A stretch of 54,189 nucleotides of DNA from Nostoc linckia FACHB-104 (GTDB taxonomy: Bacteria > Cyanobacteriota > Cyanobacteriia > Cyanobacteriales > Nostocaceae). Made by a program: the position numbers and the translations under genes. Within the stretch, counting starts at the first letter, position 1; the number at the start of each line of letters is the position of its first letter. Location of the stretch: positions 1 through 54,189 of the forward strand of contig NZ_JACJQJ010000057.1 in assembly GCF_014696615.1 (NCBI RefSeq), read 5' to 3'. Shown here piece after piece: positions 1 through 9,244 of this stretch. The notes under the pieces are model-generated. The model did no database searches, had not been told where the DNA came from, and was given only the letters and a program-made list of their open reading frames with translations.

Positions 1-229
1 ATGTTGCACTAGTGAACCACAACCTCAATTTGGAGTACCATCTGGGAAAATATCATACTTTCATGCTTGGTTGTGGGTTTTTCCCGTGATTGACTGACTT
101 GAAAGTGCTGAGTTCTGAGTGCCGAGTGCTGAGTAAAAATACCAGTCCCACTTTCATGCTTGGCGGTGAAATTTGTTTCATTGGGACTGCTTCCCAAAAC
201 GATTGATTATTTTTTTAGTTGGAAGTCCT
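1..229. other. Non-coding window edge
   Basis: No supportable gene. The stretch holds a low-complexity run around 105-135 built from GAGTGCTGAGT-like units, and a short phrase (ACTTTCATGCTTGG) that occurs twice, near 57-70 and 150-163. An open frame on the minus strand only translates these repeats. Confidence 0.6.
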
Positions 230-1552
230 TTAGAGTTGATTTCGGGCTTTGAGTTGTAAATATCGTTCAACTAACTGATCTGTAATTTGATTAGCTGGCG
301 CATCAAGTACCAATACACCTTTTTGCTTTAATTGGGCAAATGCAACTTGTCGCTGTGCTAATAAATCTAAAGCGACTGCGCGAACATAAGTATTTGTCAC
401 ATCTTCAGTGAAGGTATGCGCTAGATGATCAACTTGCGGATCGCGGAGTGTGACGCAAAATGGTAGGTAACGGGGTGCTAGGCGCGAAAGGGCGGCGAGA
501 AGTTCGGTGGAGGCGATCGCATCAACTATATCGGTAATTAATACCACTAGTGCGCGCCGAGTCTGCCGTTGTACTACATTGGTTACAGCGCCTAAATAAT
601 CAGATTCTAGCAATACTGGTTGAATTGGTGTTAAGCGATCAATTAACTGGGGGAGATAATTTTGACCGCGTTCCGGTGGAATCCACGTATGCATTTGTCT
701 GTCAAATACACCTACACCCACGCGATCGCCTCGATGTAATCCGGCTAAAGCTAAGGATAAAGTTGCATTCAATCCCCAGTCAAATCGCTGCAATCCCTGA
801 ACTTTGGCTGTCATTAACCGCCCGCGATCGAGCAAAATGATTAAAGTTTGTTCTTGTTCTGGTTCTAAAACCCTAACTAAGGGGGGTGTATTACCATAAG
901 CCCCAACACGTCGGGCTGTGGCTTTCCAATCAACCAAGCGTAAATCGTCACCAGTGCGATAGTTTCGCAATTCCGCAAACTCTGTACCAATACCCATGCG
1001 GCGTTGGCGGATTGATCCAGATGATTGCAATGCTAAACGAATGGAAAGCGATCGCAATCCCACTAAATCTGGATAAACTTTCACCCGCAGATTTTGCGGA
1101 ATTTGCCAATCATCCCAAGCTAATCCCCAAAATCCTAATTGTCTGACTTGAATATTTCCCCAAGGAAATTCTCCCCGTTGTGTGGGGTGAACTGTGTATG
1201 TTAATTCCTGAGTGCTGTTTATCCCTACAGTAGCGCTGATTTCTGGTGTAGAAACACCAAAGCCTGTGGGGTAATAGTCGCGAATTTTAATTACAGTATT
1301 GGCATTTCCCGATTTTACCGTTAGTACCACCGGGTTATCTCGACCAATAGATAAGCGTGATGGAATTTGGCGGCTAACTTCGACGCGATCGCGCCTTACT
1401 CGTAAACCATCCACCACCATTAATGCCAGAACAAAAATATCAAATAAAAGCGTAATACCGATACTTGTGGGAATACCGAAAAGCATCGCTAAAATAGGTG
1501 CGATCGCAATTCCTATAACTAATAATATATAAACTCTATCTGCTGGAACCAT
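230..1552 (-). CDS. DUF58 domain protein
   Basis: A 440-residue membrane-anchored protein with two hydrophobic segments near the N-terminus (about residues 7-26 and 29-47). The DUF58 signature lies at about residues 189-213 (GTEFAELRNYRTGDD followed by VDWKATAR). After it comes a von Willebrand A-like fold with LLDRGR where a metal-binding DxSxS would sit, so metal binding looks lost. DUF58 proteins accompany MoxR AAA ATPases, and a MoxR gene lies upstream in the same direction at 2203-3153, separated by a CPBP protease gene. The likely role is in a MoxR-assisted envelope or protein-assembly complex. The family is clear but its biochemical activity is not known. Confidence 0.9.
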   Translation of the reverse strand: MVPADRVYILLVIGIAIAPILAMLFGIPTSIGITLLFDIFVLALMVVDGLRVRRDRVEVSRQIPSRLSIGRDNPVVLTVKSGNANTVIKIRDYYPTGFGVSTPEISATVGINSTQELTYTVHPTQRGEFPWGNIQVRQLGFWGLAWDDWQIPQNLRVKVYPDLVGLRSLSIRLALQSSGSIRQRRMGIGTEFAELRNYRTGDDLRLVDWKATARRVGAYGNTPPLVRVLEPEQEQTLIILLDRGRLMTAKVQGLQRFDWGLNATLSLALAGLHRGDRVGVGVFDRQMHTWIPPERGQNYLPQLIDRLTPIQPVLLESDYLGAVTNVVQRQTRRALVVLITDIVDAIASTELLAALSRLAPRYLPFCVTLRDPQVDHLAHTFTEDVTNTYVRAVALDLLAQRQVAFAQLKQKGVLVLDAPANQITDQLVERYLQLKARNQL

Positions 1553-1591
1553 TGCTTTTATATTAAGTATAATGTTGTGTTGAATAATTTT

Positions 1592-2158
1592 CTAATTTAA
1601 TCCAGCATTTAGTCTTTCATATCCACCAAAAAAGATTAGCCAGATTACTACAATTATCCAATGCATTACCACTGAAGGCCATAAAGAGCCGCTTTGGAGA
1701 TAGGCAATAGTGCAAACAATTCCTAAAATTGCTGCCATAAATAAAAAAGCTGGATTCATAAATGTGGGGAATCCAGCCGGATAAGCTGTCAAAGCATTTA
1801 GGGGATGGTAAACAATAAAAATTACCAAACTTATAAATCCCCACAACCATTTACTAGTTTGTGAAACATCTTCTGTAACATGAGGTAAGAAGAAAACTCG
1901 GAAAAATATTTCTTCAGTAATTGCAGGTGTAAATAAGCAGATAGCTATAATCTTTAGGATTTCTCCTACTGGTAATCCAACAAAGCCAAATTTGAGAAAC
2001 CCAAAGTATAAACCAAATGGTAAGGAAATAATTGTATAGGCTCCTAACAAAAATAATACATTATTTAACCAAAAGCGAGAATTAGGAATTGTTGATATTG
2101 CTTTTCTCAGACGATATATTATCTTTAAATTGAGTAATCTATTCAGATATTTTTGCAT
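1592..2158 (-). CDS. CPBP family intramembrane glutamic protease
   Basis: A 188-residue, highly hydrophobic protein. The three family motifs are visible: EExxxR at residues 82-87, a conserved His in IVYHP at 118, and a second His at 166 in VVMHW. These place it with the CAAX-processing/bacteriocin-protection (Abi) intramembrane proteases. It lies between the MoxR and DUF58 genes on the same strand with short gaps, so it is probably co-transcribed with them. Its substrate cannot be read from sequence. CPBP proteins elsewhere process prenylated proteins or give immunity to bacteriocins, but the local bacteriocin genes are 9 kb away and a link is only speculative. Confidence 0.85.
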   Translation of the reverse strand: MQKYLNRLLNLKIIYRLRKAISTIPNSRFWLNNVLFLLGAYTIISLPFGLYFGFLKFGFVGLPVGEILKIIAICLFTPAITEEIFFRVFFLPHVTEDVSQTSKWLWGFISLVIFIVYHPLNALTAYPAGFPTFMNPAFLFMAAILGIVCTIAYLQSGSLWPSVVMHWIIVVIWLIFFGGYERLNAGLN

Positions 2159-2202
2159 TTTGCTGGTTGTCTACTTCGTCATTTGGGGTGAATTTTTACC
2201 CT

Positions 2203-3153
2203 TTATCTTGGTACTGGTACTTGATTAATTACAGAAGCAATTACCGCATCAATTTGTAACCCATCAAGCATTGCTTCTGGTTTCAAAATCAGACGATGAC
2301 GTAATAAAGGTGAAGCGACAGATTTGACATCATCTGGTGTGACAAAATTCCTTCCTACTAACCAAGCTGCTGCTTGCGATGTCTGTAACCAAGCACCAGC
2401 AGCGCGAGGTGATGCACCCAAAGCTAATTCGGGATGTTGGCGTGATGTTTTTACCAAAGCTAGTAGATAATCAATTATTGCTTCAGATACTTTAACTTCT
2501 TTGACTGCTTGCCTTGCTTGCAAAATTTCGCTTACCGTTGCTATAGGTTCAAGCCGATTAATATCTCCTCGTCTTGCTGCAAACCCAGCTTGACGATTGA
2601 GTAACATTTGCTTTTCTGCTACTTGATCGGGGTAATCTACAGCTAACTTAAATAAGAATCTATCTAGCTGTGCTTCTGGTAAAGGATAAGTCCCCTCAAA
2701 TTCTAGGGGATTTTGTGTAGCGATTACCCAAAATAATTCTGGCAAAGGTAAACTTTCACCATCCAAAGTTACCTGCATTTCTTCCATTGCTTCTAACAAC
2801 GCCGCTTGCGTTTTTGGTGGTGTGCGGTTAATTTCATCTGCTAATAGAACTTCGGTGAAAACTGGGCCTTTTTTCAAAGTAAAACTGCGGCTATTTAAAT
2901 CAAAAATATTTGTCCCAGTAATATCTGATGGTAAAACATCTGGTGTTAATTGAATCCGCCGAAAATCTGCTTGAATTAATTGTGCTAACACCTTAACTAA
3001 GAGTGTTTTCCCAGTTCCCGGTACTCCTTCTAAAATTATATGTCCCCCAGCTAGCAGTCCTACTAGTAACTGTTGTACAAGGCTAGATTGTCCAACAATT
3101 ATCTGGTTAAGTCCTTTACCTAGGCGAGTTAAAACAGAATTTATTTCATTCAT
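2203..3153 (-). CDS. MoxR family AAA+ ATPase
   Basis: A 316-residue AAA+ ATPase. The Walker A motif GVPGTGKT is at residues 43-50, and Walker B LLADEINR starts near 103 and continues into the MoxR-typical PKTQAALLEAMEE. The IATQNPLEFEGTYPLPEAQLDRF stretch, split as IATQNP and then LPEAQLDRFLF, is the family hallmark. MoxR ATPases act as chaperones that assemble or activate partners with von Willebrand-type domains. DUF58, DUF4350 and DUF4129 genes on the same strand fit that arrangement. Length and motif order are normal. Confidence 0.95.
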   Translation of the reverse strand: MNEINSVLTRLGKGLNQIIVGQSSLVQQLLVGLLAGGHIILEGVPGTGKTLLVKVLAQLIQADFRRIQLTPDVLPSDITGTNIFDLNSRSFTLKKGPVFTEVLLADEINRTPPKTQAALLEAMEEMQVTLDGESLPLPELFWVIATQNPLEFEGTYPLPEAQLDRFLFKLAVDYPDQVAEKQMLLNRQAGFAARRGDINRLEPIATVSEILQARQAVKEVKVSEAIIDYLLALVKTSRQHPELALGASPRAAGAWLQTSQAAAWLVGRNFVTPDDVKSVASPLLRHRLILKPEAMLDGLQIDAVIASVINQVPVPR

Positions 3154-3524
3154 ACTAACTAAGACTAATTGATAATTCGTAATTCAGATACTTAAATATA
3201 ATTTGGATTTAAAATGTATGTTGGTTGAGGGACGAAACCCAACACACCAAAGTCTTATAATTGTTGGGTTTCACTCCGTTCAACCCAACCTACGCATTTG
3301 TTTCATTTTTTGTGTAATTGGTATCAGATACTTAAATATAATTTTGATTTAGGTGTTCTAAATTGCTGCTTAATTTTAAATTATTGGTAGAAATTATAAT
3401 TTTTGTTTAACAATTCGTAATTCTTAATTACATGATGGAAACTACGGCACCCAACAAGAATACACTCTTCATGAGCAAAATGAAACCGTCCCATAATTAC
3501 GAATTACGAATTACGAATTACGAA
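3154..3524. repeat. Intergenic palindromic element flanked by 28-bp direct repeats
   Basis: No gene. Two copies of a 28-base sequence with one mismatch (3184-3211 and 3324-3351, both starting TCAGATACTTAAATATAATT) flank an imperfect palindrome. The palindrome's arms read TTGGTTGAGG..AAACCCAACA and TGTTGGGTTTC..CAACCCAACC (about 3219-3293). At 3496-3523 there are four perfect copies of the heptamer ATTACGA ending one base before the DUF4350 stop codon. This looks like a small non-autonomous element or a dispersed repeat common in cyanobacterial spacers. Confidence 0.6.
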
Positions 3525-4613
3525 TTAGTAACTATTTTTGATTGTTCGCCATTTTCTCAACCAGCTTAACAGGTCTCGTTCACGCATGGGTCGTTTTTGC
3601 GATTGTAGCTTTAAGACTGTAGCTAGTTCAGCAGGAGTTGCGCCTGTTTTTTCTACCCAGACATCGATTAAAGCTTGGGGTTCTAGTAAAATTGTCCCTA
3701 ATCCTAAAGCTTTTTGCAGTTGTAGCTGCTCTTCTTTACTCACCATTTCAACCACAAAATCGCTGGATTCAGCTTTTTGTAATACTCCTGCTAAAGCTTG
3801 AATATAAGCTTCGCTATTGTCTAAAACTGGTACAGTTAAAACTTCTGGCTTACCAAAGCGGCGATTTTGCGCCCAAATTAAGACTATTAATAAGATACCT
3901 ACCTGTAAAAACGCCACAATCAAAGGCTGTTTAGCAAAATAACTCAATAAGTTACCTTTGCCTTCTTTTTCTCTGACATCAGCATCTTTGTAACCGTGAA
4001 TATATTCATTCACAAAAATGGCGTTTTTTTGTTTTTGGACTAAATCTGCAAGAAATTTAAAATTACTTAAATAATCTTGATAAGCATTGGCTGCTAAATG
4101 GGAAGTTGTGGAAAAAATCACTTTTCCCTTACCATACTGTTCTTCCCACACTACAGCACCAAAGCGATCGCCTAATTTAATTTCTTCTTTATCGGCTTTA
4201 TCATGCCTTCTAGTTGTATCAATTTTCACATTCCCCAAAGGCGACTTTTGCATAGTGTGAAAATCAGCGGCAGTCACGGGGTAACGCACACCTAAAATTA
4301 CCAAGGTATTACCTTGTTTTAACCATTCCCGTTTTGCAGAATTGATAATTCGAGAACCGAGACTGCTATTTACCTCTAACAATGTAATCGGTTTTTTTTG
4401 CGCTTCGAGATCACTCCAAGGCTTTTGCCAGCGCTTGATTGTAGTTCCCTGCTGCTGCATATAAGCATACCAAGCACCATAGCCATCAGCACCACGGTTA
4501 TAAGTTGAACCACTATTAATTGTGCTATTGCGGGGAGCCGCTATCAAGCTTAATACAATGATGATCGCCAGTGCGATCGCCCCCAGCCAAGCCAAGCGGT
4601 TTGAGCGCTTCAT
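3525..4613 (-). CDS. DUF4350 domain protein
   Basis: A 362-residue protein with an N-terminal membrane segment (about residues 8-27), a long soluble domain resembling a GATase-like Rossmann fold (DUF4350), and a second membrane segment at about 228-247. The C-terminal cytoplasmic part is Leu- and Lys-rich. It precedes MoxR and follows DUF4129 in the direction of transcription, the usual order of this MoxR-linked cluster. The NSGSTYNRGADGYGAWY stretch after the first membrane segment is typical of the family. It probably forms an envelope-associated complex with the DUF4129 protein. The catalytic role is unknown. Confidence 0.85.
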   Translation of the reverse strand: MKRSNRLAWLGAIALAIIIVLSLIAAPRNSTINSGSTYNRGADGYGAWYAYMQQQGTTIKRWQKPWSDLEAQKKPITLLEVNSSLGSRIINSAKREWLKQGNTLVILGVRYPVTAADFHTMQKSPLGNVKIDTTRRHDKADKEEIKLGDRFGAVVWEEQYGKGKVIFSTTSHLAANAYQDYLSNFKFLADLVQKQKNAIFVNEYIHGYKDADVREKEGKGNLLSYFAKQPLIVAFLQVGILLIVLIWAQNRRFGKPEVLTVPVLDNSEAYIQALAGVLQKAESSDFVVEMVSKEEQLQLQKALGLGTILLEPQALIDVWVEKTGATPAELATVLKLQSQKRPMRERDLLSWLRKWRTIKNSY

Positions 4614-4785
4614 GTAATGTACAGCTTTATACTTAATTTATGGATATTGTAGATAGTAATGCAGTAATGGGTCATTGGTAATTGGGAATGGGTAATGGGT
4701 AATTGGGAATAGTATTTGTCGTTTATTCTTTCTCCCTCATCCCCCTCATCCTCCTCATCTCCCTCATCCCCCTCATCCCCATATC
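4614..4785. repeat. Heptamer and nonamer tandem arrays
   Basis: This spacer contains variants of a heptamer based on GGGTAAT/TGGGAAT (about 4670-4715), then a nine-base array of CTCCCTCAT/CCCCTCAT units (about 4732-4782). The second array stops next to the DUF4129 stop codon. No gene is seen. Confidence 0.7.
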
Positions 4786-5394
4786 CTACTCCCCCGCAAT
4801 CTCCCGAAACGCTTGCTGACAATGCTCATAATTTTCTGGCAGAATTTCCGCATCGCCAAAACATAATTGTTCGTGAGTCGTGATTAATGTTTCGTAAGGC
4901 TGGATAGGCGTTATAGACGATCGCAATAATTGCAAATATTCGCCATCAGTGCGGCTGGGTTTGTGGTTGATAACGCTGCTATCATGCAAGCGCTGTAATA
5001 TTGCCATATATAAGCAACGGCAAGCTTCTCGGTAATTCCCTTGACGATAATATTCTTGCGATCGCGCTAACCATAAAGGCACAGATAACTCAGTAGCACT
5101 GAGGTTTGTGCCAGATATATGCTGATTACCTCTTCTCCTTAACCAAGAATAAATATAAGGGCTAAATTCTCGCCACAACAGCCAAAGCAACCAAACTACA
5201 AATAAACCTAATACTAACCAAAATAAAAACTTTAACAGTTCACTTAACCAAGGGCTGATTGACCATCCGGGAGGCAATTGTGGTAAAGCTGATTCTAAGC
5301 GGGAAAATTGGTACTCAATCCATTCTCCTACTTGTTGTTGCATCTGAGAAAGTTGCCAATCCCAGCTATTTTTTTCAAAAGATTCTGTGGGCAT
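4786..5394 (-). CDS. DUF4129 domain protein
   Basis: A 202-residue protein. One membrane segment (about residues 54-74, rich in Leu, Phe and Trp) is followed by an Arg-rich turn and the helical C-terminal DUF4129 region (YREACRCLYMAILQRLHD, then GEYLQ). DUF4129 usually sits next to DUF4350, MoxR and DUF58, as here. It is the first gene of the minus-strand MoxR group. No Shine-Dalgarno is visible: the ATG at 5394 follows a run of TAATTGG/GGGTAAT-type heptamers (5400-5428). The role is inferred only from the cluster. Confidence 0.85.
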   Translation of the reverse strand: MPTESFEKNSWDWQLSQMQQQVGEWIEYQFSRLESALPQLPPGWSISPWLSELLKFLFWLVLGLFVVWLLWLLWREFSPYIYSWLRRRGNQHISGTNLSATELSVPLWLARSQEYYRQGNYREACRCLYMAILQRLHDSSVINHKPSRTDGEYLQLLRSSITPIQPYETLITTHEQLCFGDAEILPENYEHCQQAFREIAGE

Positions 5395-5486
5395 TGGGTA
5401 GTTGGTAATGGGTAATTGGTAATTGGGACAAATGAAAAGTCACTTTTGACTTTGGAATCTTGACTTTTGACCATTGATATCAAAAT

Positions 5487-6350
5487 TTAGCTATTAGCAA
5501 AATCCGCTAAAATCTTCTCGGATTGTTGACACAATTCCTCATGATATAGACCATTACTCGCTAGTAAACCACCCCATTGACTAATATCACCAGTGTTGTA
5601 CTGTAATGGTGTGCCGTCAAAATGAGTGAACTTACCTCCAGCTTCCGTTAAAATTAATTCTGGCGCTGCTATATCCCAATCCTTAGGCGCAGATGTGCCA
5701 GATAAAGAAATATAAATATCTGCTTTTTGTTCTAGAATAGTGGCAATTTTACAACCAACACTACCAACAGATTTATGATTTTGGCAGGGTAAATTTTCTA
5801 GTAGATAATTTAATTTTTGATTGCGGTGAGAGCGACTGACTACTAAAGTTAAATCTTCTACAGGCTTTGTGTCTAAGTTTAAAGATATTTGTAAGGGAAT
5901 AGAACTATTACGAGTTTCGACAAATGTACCACCGCCCTTGGTAGCATAATATAACTTTTCTGCTTCTGGTAATGCTACAACTGCCAGTATTGGACGGTTT
6001 TCTGTAACTAAAGCAATGTGAATTGCATAGTCTCCAGTTTTATCGATAAAATCTCGTGTACCATCTAAGGGGTCAATAATCCATACATATTTACAGTTAT
6101 TTTTTCCCTGTTGTGATTTATAAGTTTCCTCACTAATATAAGCAAAATCTTCATTACCTAAAGCTGCTTGTAAATTGTCTAAAATATATTGACTAGTAGC
6201 GATATCTGCAACTGTAACAGGCTCATTTTGTTTGTATTCAATTTCTAAATTAGAGTCTTTAATAGTCCCATGATAATAAGACTGTAATATATCTGCTGCT
6301 CCCCATCCTACCTGACGAGCGATCGCTAAAATTTCTTGTAAATCTTTCAT
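5487..6350 (-). CDS. Inositol monophosphatase family protein, CysQ-like
   Basis: A 287-residue member of the lithium-sensitive Mg-dependent phosphatase family. Metal-binding motifs are all present: ISEE at residues 72-75, DPLDGT at 93-98, and WDIAAPELILTEAGG in the C-terminal half. The spacing after DPLDGT (RDFIDKTGDYAIHIALV) is most like 3'(2'),5'-bisphosphate nucleotidases (CysQ), which hydrolyse PAP formed in sulfate assimilation. A plain inositol or sugar monophosphatase cannot be excluded. It is 31 bases from the sugar kinase stop and is probably co-transcribed. Confidence 0.85.
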   Translation of the reverse strand: MKDLQEILAIARQVGWGAADILQSYYHGTIKDSNLEIEYKQNEPVTVADIATSQYILDNLQAALGNEDFAYISEETYKSQQGKNNCKYVWIIDPLDGTRDFIDKTGDYAIHIALVTENRPILAVVALPEAEKLYYATKGGGTFVETRNSSIPLQISLNLDTKPVEDLTLVVSRSHRNQKLNYLLENLPCQNHKSVGSVGCKIATILEQKADIYISLSGTSAPKDWDIAAPELILTEAGGKFTHFDGTPLQYNTGDISQWGGLLASNGLYHEELCQQSEKILADFANS

Positions 6351-6381
6351 TCATTTTGCCTTATCTGAGTGAAATCTCTAA

Positions 6382-7245
6382 TCAGTGCTTGGCTTCCATC
6401 CAACGGCGTGTGCCGAAAAATTGGCAAGCATTAGCGGCAACTTCCGCAGCTTGAGCCAGTGCATCAGTAAAACTTGCTTGTAAAATATGATGACAGAAAG
6501 CACCGTGAAAAATATCTCCAGCACCCAGTGTATCAACTGGTTGAATCTGTGGCACATTGACAACACCGCTATTGCCACAACTTAAGTATTCAATTGGTTG
6601 TTCGCCGTGAGTAATAGCGATGTGGGGAATTTTAAAAGCACTGAGATAGGCGAAAACTTCTGCGGCTGTGTGACAGTTGGGAGGATGAAAATTAGCAGAA
6701 CAAATCGCGTAATCAACCAAAGGTAACAGTTCCTCAAATCCACTTTTCCAGCTACCACCATCAATCACAATGGGGATATTCTGAGCTTTAGCCATTTGAG
6801 CAATTTCACTACTCACTACCATCTGATGTCCATCAATCAGCACTATATCAATGTTTTGCAAAACATCAGCTGGGATTGAGGAACTACTAGCTTGAGTTTT
6901 CACCGCATTAATGGAAACTACTGCTCGTTCGCCTGTAGATTGGGTAACAATGATGGAAGATACAGGTACAGCAGCATTAGTGGTAGGGTAAAGATCCGCG
7001 ATCGCTACTTTATAAGTTGCCAAATCTGTGCGAATTAGTTGCGTCATCGGGTGAGAACCCACTACACCCAACACTTTAGCTTGATTCCCTAAATGGCTAA
7101 AACTAACAGCCGCATTTGTAGCCGGGCCCCCTGCTGCCACAGTATAGTCAGTAGCAACAATCTTCTGATTATTCTGGGGAGGAGACTCAGCCAAGTAAAT
7201 CAAATCCAAAGTTACTAAACCTACAAATAAGCCGTTATTTGTCAT
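6382..7245 (-). CDS. PfkB family carbohydrate kinase
   Basis: A 287-residue ribokinase-fold kinase. The N-terminal glycine motif (AAGGPATNAAV, residues 37-47) and the C-terminal catalytic motif DTLGAGD with FHGAF (about 238-248) are intact, so it should be active. The substrate is unknown; family members phosphorylate sugars, nucleosides or fructose-1-phosphate. It is the first gene of the minus-strand run and diverges from rsmI. The ATG is preceded by CCCAAACACCAA-type repeat DNA with no clear ribosome-binding site. Confidence 0.88.
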   Translation of the reverse strand: MTNNGLFVGLVTLDLIYLAESPPQNNQKIVATDYTVAAGGPATNAAVSFSHLGNQAKVLGVVGSHPMTQLIRTDLATYKVAIADLYPTTNAAVPVSSIIVTQSTGERAVVSINAVKTQASSSSIPADVLQNIDIVLIDGHQMVVSSEIAQMAKAQNIPIVIDGGSWKSGFEELLPLVDYAICSANFHPPNCHTAAEVFAYLSAFKIPHIAITHGEQPIEYLSCGNSGVVNVPQIQPVDTLGAGDIFHGAFCHHILQASFTDALAQAAEVAANACQFFGTRRWMEAKH

Positions 7246-7386
7246 TTGGTGTTTGGGGTTGGGCGTTTGGTGTTTGGTGTTTGCGATTTCCCCTTGTCTC
7301 CTTGTTCCTCATCTCCCTCATCCTCCTCATCCTCCTCATCTCCCAATCCCTAGTCCCCAATCCCCAGTCCCCAGTCCCCAGTCCCC
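7246..7386. repeat. Divergent spacer filled by tandem short repeats
   Basis: The spacer between the sugar kinase and rsmI consists almost wholly of short arrays: TTTGGTG/TTTGGGG units (7242-7280), nine-base CTCATCCTC units (about 7311-7345) and heptamers CCCCAGT/CCCCAAT/CCCTAGT (about 7346-7386). The last array runs directly into the rsmI ATG. No recognisable promoter box stands out. Confidence 0.7.
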
Positions 7387-8244
7387 ATGCAGACAGATCC
7401 AAAACCAAAAACACTTTACGTTGTCGGTACACCGATTGGCAATCTGGAAGATATCACCTTTCGGGCGGTGCGAATTTTACAAAATGTGGATTTAATTGCT
7501 GCGGAGGATACACGCCACACGGGGAAACTTTTACAACATTTCCAAGTTCAGACTCCCCAAATTAGCTATCACGAACACAATCGTAGTAGCCGGATTCCAG
7601 AATTATTAGAGCATTTAGCTAATGGTAAAGCAATTGCTTTAGTAAGTGATGCGGGTATGCCAGGAATTTCTGATCCGGGATATGAACTGGTGACAGCTTG
7701 TATAGAAGCGGGGATAACAGTAGTACCAATTCCGGGGGCGAGTGCGGCAATTACTGCTTTAAGTGCATCTGGTTTACCAACGGATCGGTTTGTGTTTGAA
7801 GGCTTTCTCTCCGCTAAAACTCAACATCGCCGAGAATATTTAGAATCGCTACAAACAGAATCTCGCACCATAATTTTCTACGAATCGCCCCATCGTTTAC
7901 GCGATACGTTACAAGACTTAGGAGAAACTTTCGGAAGCGATCGCCAAATTGTCCTCGCTAGGGAATTAACAAAATTTTACGAGGAATTTTGGCGGGGAAC
8001 TATTGCCGAAGCGATCGCCCACTACACCCAACGGGAACCCCAAGGCGAATATACTCTTGTAGTGGCGGGAACTCCACCCAGTCAAACCCAACTGACAGAA
8101 GCCGAACTCAAAGCCGAACTTGCACAATTAATCCGTCAGGGAATATCGCGATCGCAAGCTAGCCGTCAATTAGCAAAATTCACTTCCTTATCCCGTCGTC
8201 AACTCTATCAGTTAGCCCTTTCTATCGACGTGAGTCCTGAGTAG
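7387..8244 (+). CDS. rsmI: 16S rRNA (cytidine(1402)-2'-O)-methyltransferase
   Basis: A 285-residue SAM-dependent methyltransferase of the tetrapyrrole-methylase fold. The N-terminus YVVGTPIGNLEDITFRAVR and the loop AEDTRHTGKLL are RsmI hallmarks, as is GMPGISDPGYELV. RsmI 2'-O-methylates C1402 in the ribosomal P site. The length is normal and all conserved loops are present. The ATG follows CCCCAGT heptamers with no Shine-Dalgarno. It is a single gene, divergent from the sugar kinase. Confidence 0.96.
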   Translation: MQTDPKPKTLYVVGTPIGNLEDITFRAVRILQNVDLIAAEDTRHTGKLLQHFQVQTPQISYHEHNRSSRIPELLEHLANGKAIALVSDAGMPGISDPGYELVTACIEAGITVVPIPGASAAITALSASGLPTDRFVFEGFLSAKTQHRREYLESLQTESRTIIFYESPHRLRDTLQDLGETFGSDRQIVLARELTKFYEEFWRGTIAEAIAHYTQREPQGEYTLVVAGTPPSQTQLTEAELKAELAQLIRQGISRSQASRQLAKFTSLSRRQLYQLALSIDVSPE

Positions 8245-8274
8245 TCAACCGTCAACCGTCAACAACCATACAAA

Positions 8275-9066
8275 TTACACCATAGATTTAGCTTTAGCAC
8301 CCATAACTTGTTTTGCGATCGCATTTATTGTTTCAGTCCAAGGATGATTGGGATACTGTAAACTGAAAATGCCACTACTGCCTAAATTAAACATCTCTTC
8401 ACTCACAGGTAAAATTCCAGCTACAGGGGTGCCGTAGGTATTTTGTACTTTTTGCCGTAACTCATTAAAATTTAAAGATGGTAGTGCTTTGTTAATTACT
8501 AGCAGCATTTTTGGTACTTCTAATTTCTTTGCAACATCAACTGCTACTGCTGTTCCTTGGTAATCTTGTTTATCTGGGCGAAGAATCAACACCAAAACAT
8601 CAGACATAATAATTGACAGCAAAGTTTCTTCGTTAATACCAGGGTGAGTATCAATTAATAGATAATCTAGTTTTAAACGCTTAACTAGATGATGTAAACC
8701 ATCATTCAGTAAACGTGCGTCATAACCTTCGCGTAAAATCCGAGAAATATCGCTCATCTTAATACTAGAGGGCATAAGATAAATACTTCCCTGACGGCTA
8801 AATAATGAGGGTTTTTGTTTGAGAACAGAACTCACATCATAAACTGCATCTTCAATCGCACAACGTCCCCATAAATAATCATTTAGAGTATAGCGAATGC
8901 GTGCTTCTTCTAAACCAAATAAAACATGAATACCAGGAGATTGAATATCAGTATCAACAACTCCCACCCGCTTTCCAGAACGAGCAATTAATGTAGCCAG
9001 ATTACTTGTAACATTTGATTTACCAGTTCCGCCACGGAATGAATGCACAGAAATTATTTCAGACAC
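8275..9066 (-). CDS. MinD/ParA-like P-loop ATPase
   Basis: A 263-residue ATPase of the SIMIBI class. The deviant Walker A is FRGGTGKSN at residues 10-18, where the usual signature lysine of KGGxGK is arginine. VDTDIQSPG (about 38-46) is the switch I region and LLIDTHPGI (near 136-144) the Walker B/switch II. The start is GTG at 9066, supported by GAGG seven bases upstream. It is downstream of the heme/HAMP membrane protein on the same strand, across a spacer with four ATTCAAA heptamers (9101-9128). A regulatory or positioning role is likely; it is not the cell-division MinD by context. Confidence 0.85.
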   Translation of the reverse strand: MSEIISVHSFRGGTGKSNVTSNLATLIARSGKRVGVVDTDIQSPGIHVLFGLEEARIRYTLNDYLWGRCAIEDAVYDVSSVLKQKPSLFSRQGSIYLMPSSIKMSDISRILREGYDARLLNDGLHHLVKRLKLDYLLIDTHPGINEETLLSIIMSDVLVLILRPDKQDYQGTAVAVDVAKKLEVPKMLLVINKALPSLNFNELRQKVQNTYGTPVAGILPVSEEMFNLGSSGIFSLQYPNHPWTETINAIAKQVMGAKAKSMV

Positions 9067-9100
9067 GATAAATCCTCAATGGTAATAGGTAATAATACTA

Positions 9101-9128
9101 ATTCAAAATTCAAAATTCAAAATTCAAA
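9101..9128. repeat. ATTCAAA heptamer array
   Basis: Four perfect tandem copies of ATTCAAA between the MinD-like ATPase and the heme/HAMP protein genes. Confidence 0.9.
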
Positions 9129-9244
9129 ATTAAGAAAACCATATTTAGTAAGGGTTTTTGAGTTTGTATCTGTTGCTGAATTTTGGAGAATTGGTATAAG
9201 TAATTGGTAATGGGTCATTGGTCTTTATCTCCCTCATCCCCTCA

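Noticed and set aside
9-197. Minus-strand open frame of 62 codons at the window edge
   Set aside because: It translates short repeats and has no ribosome-binding site.
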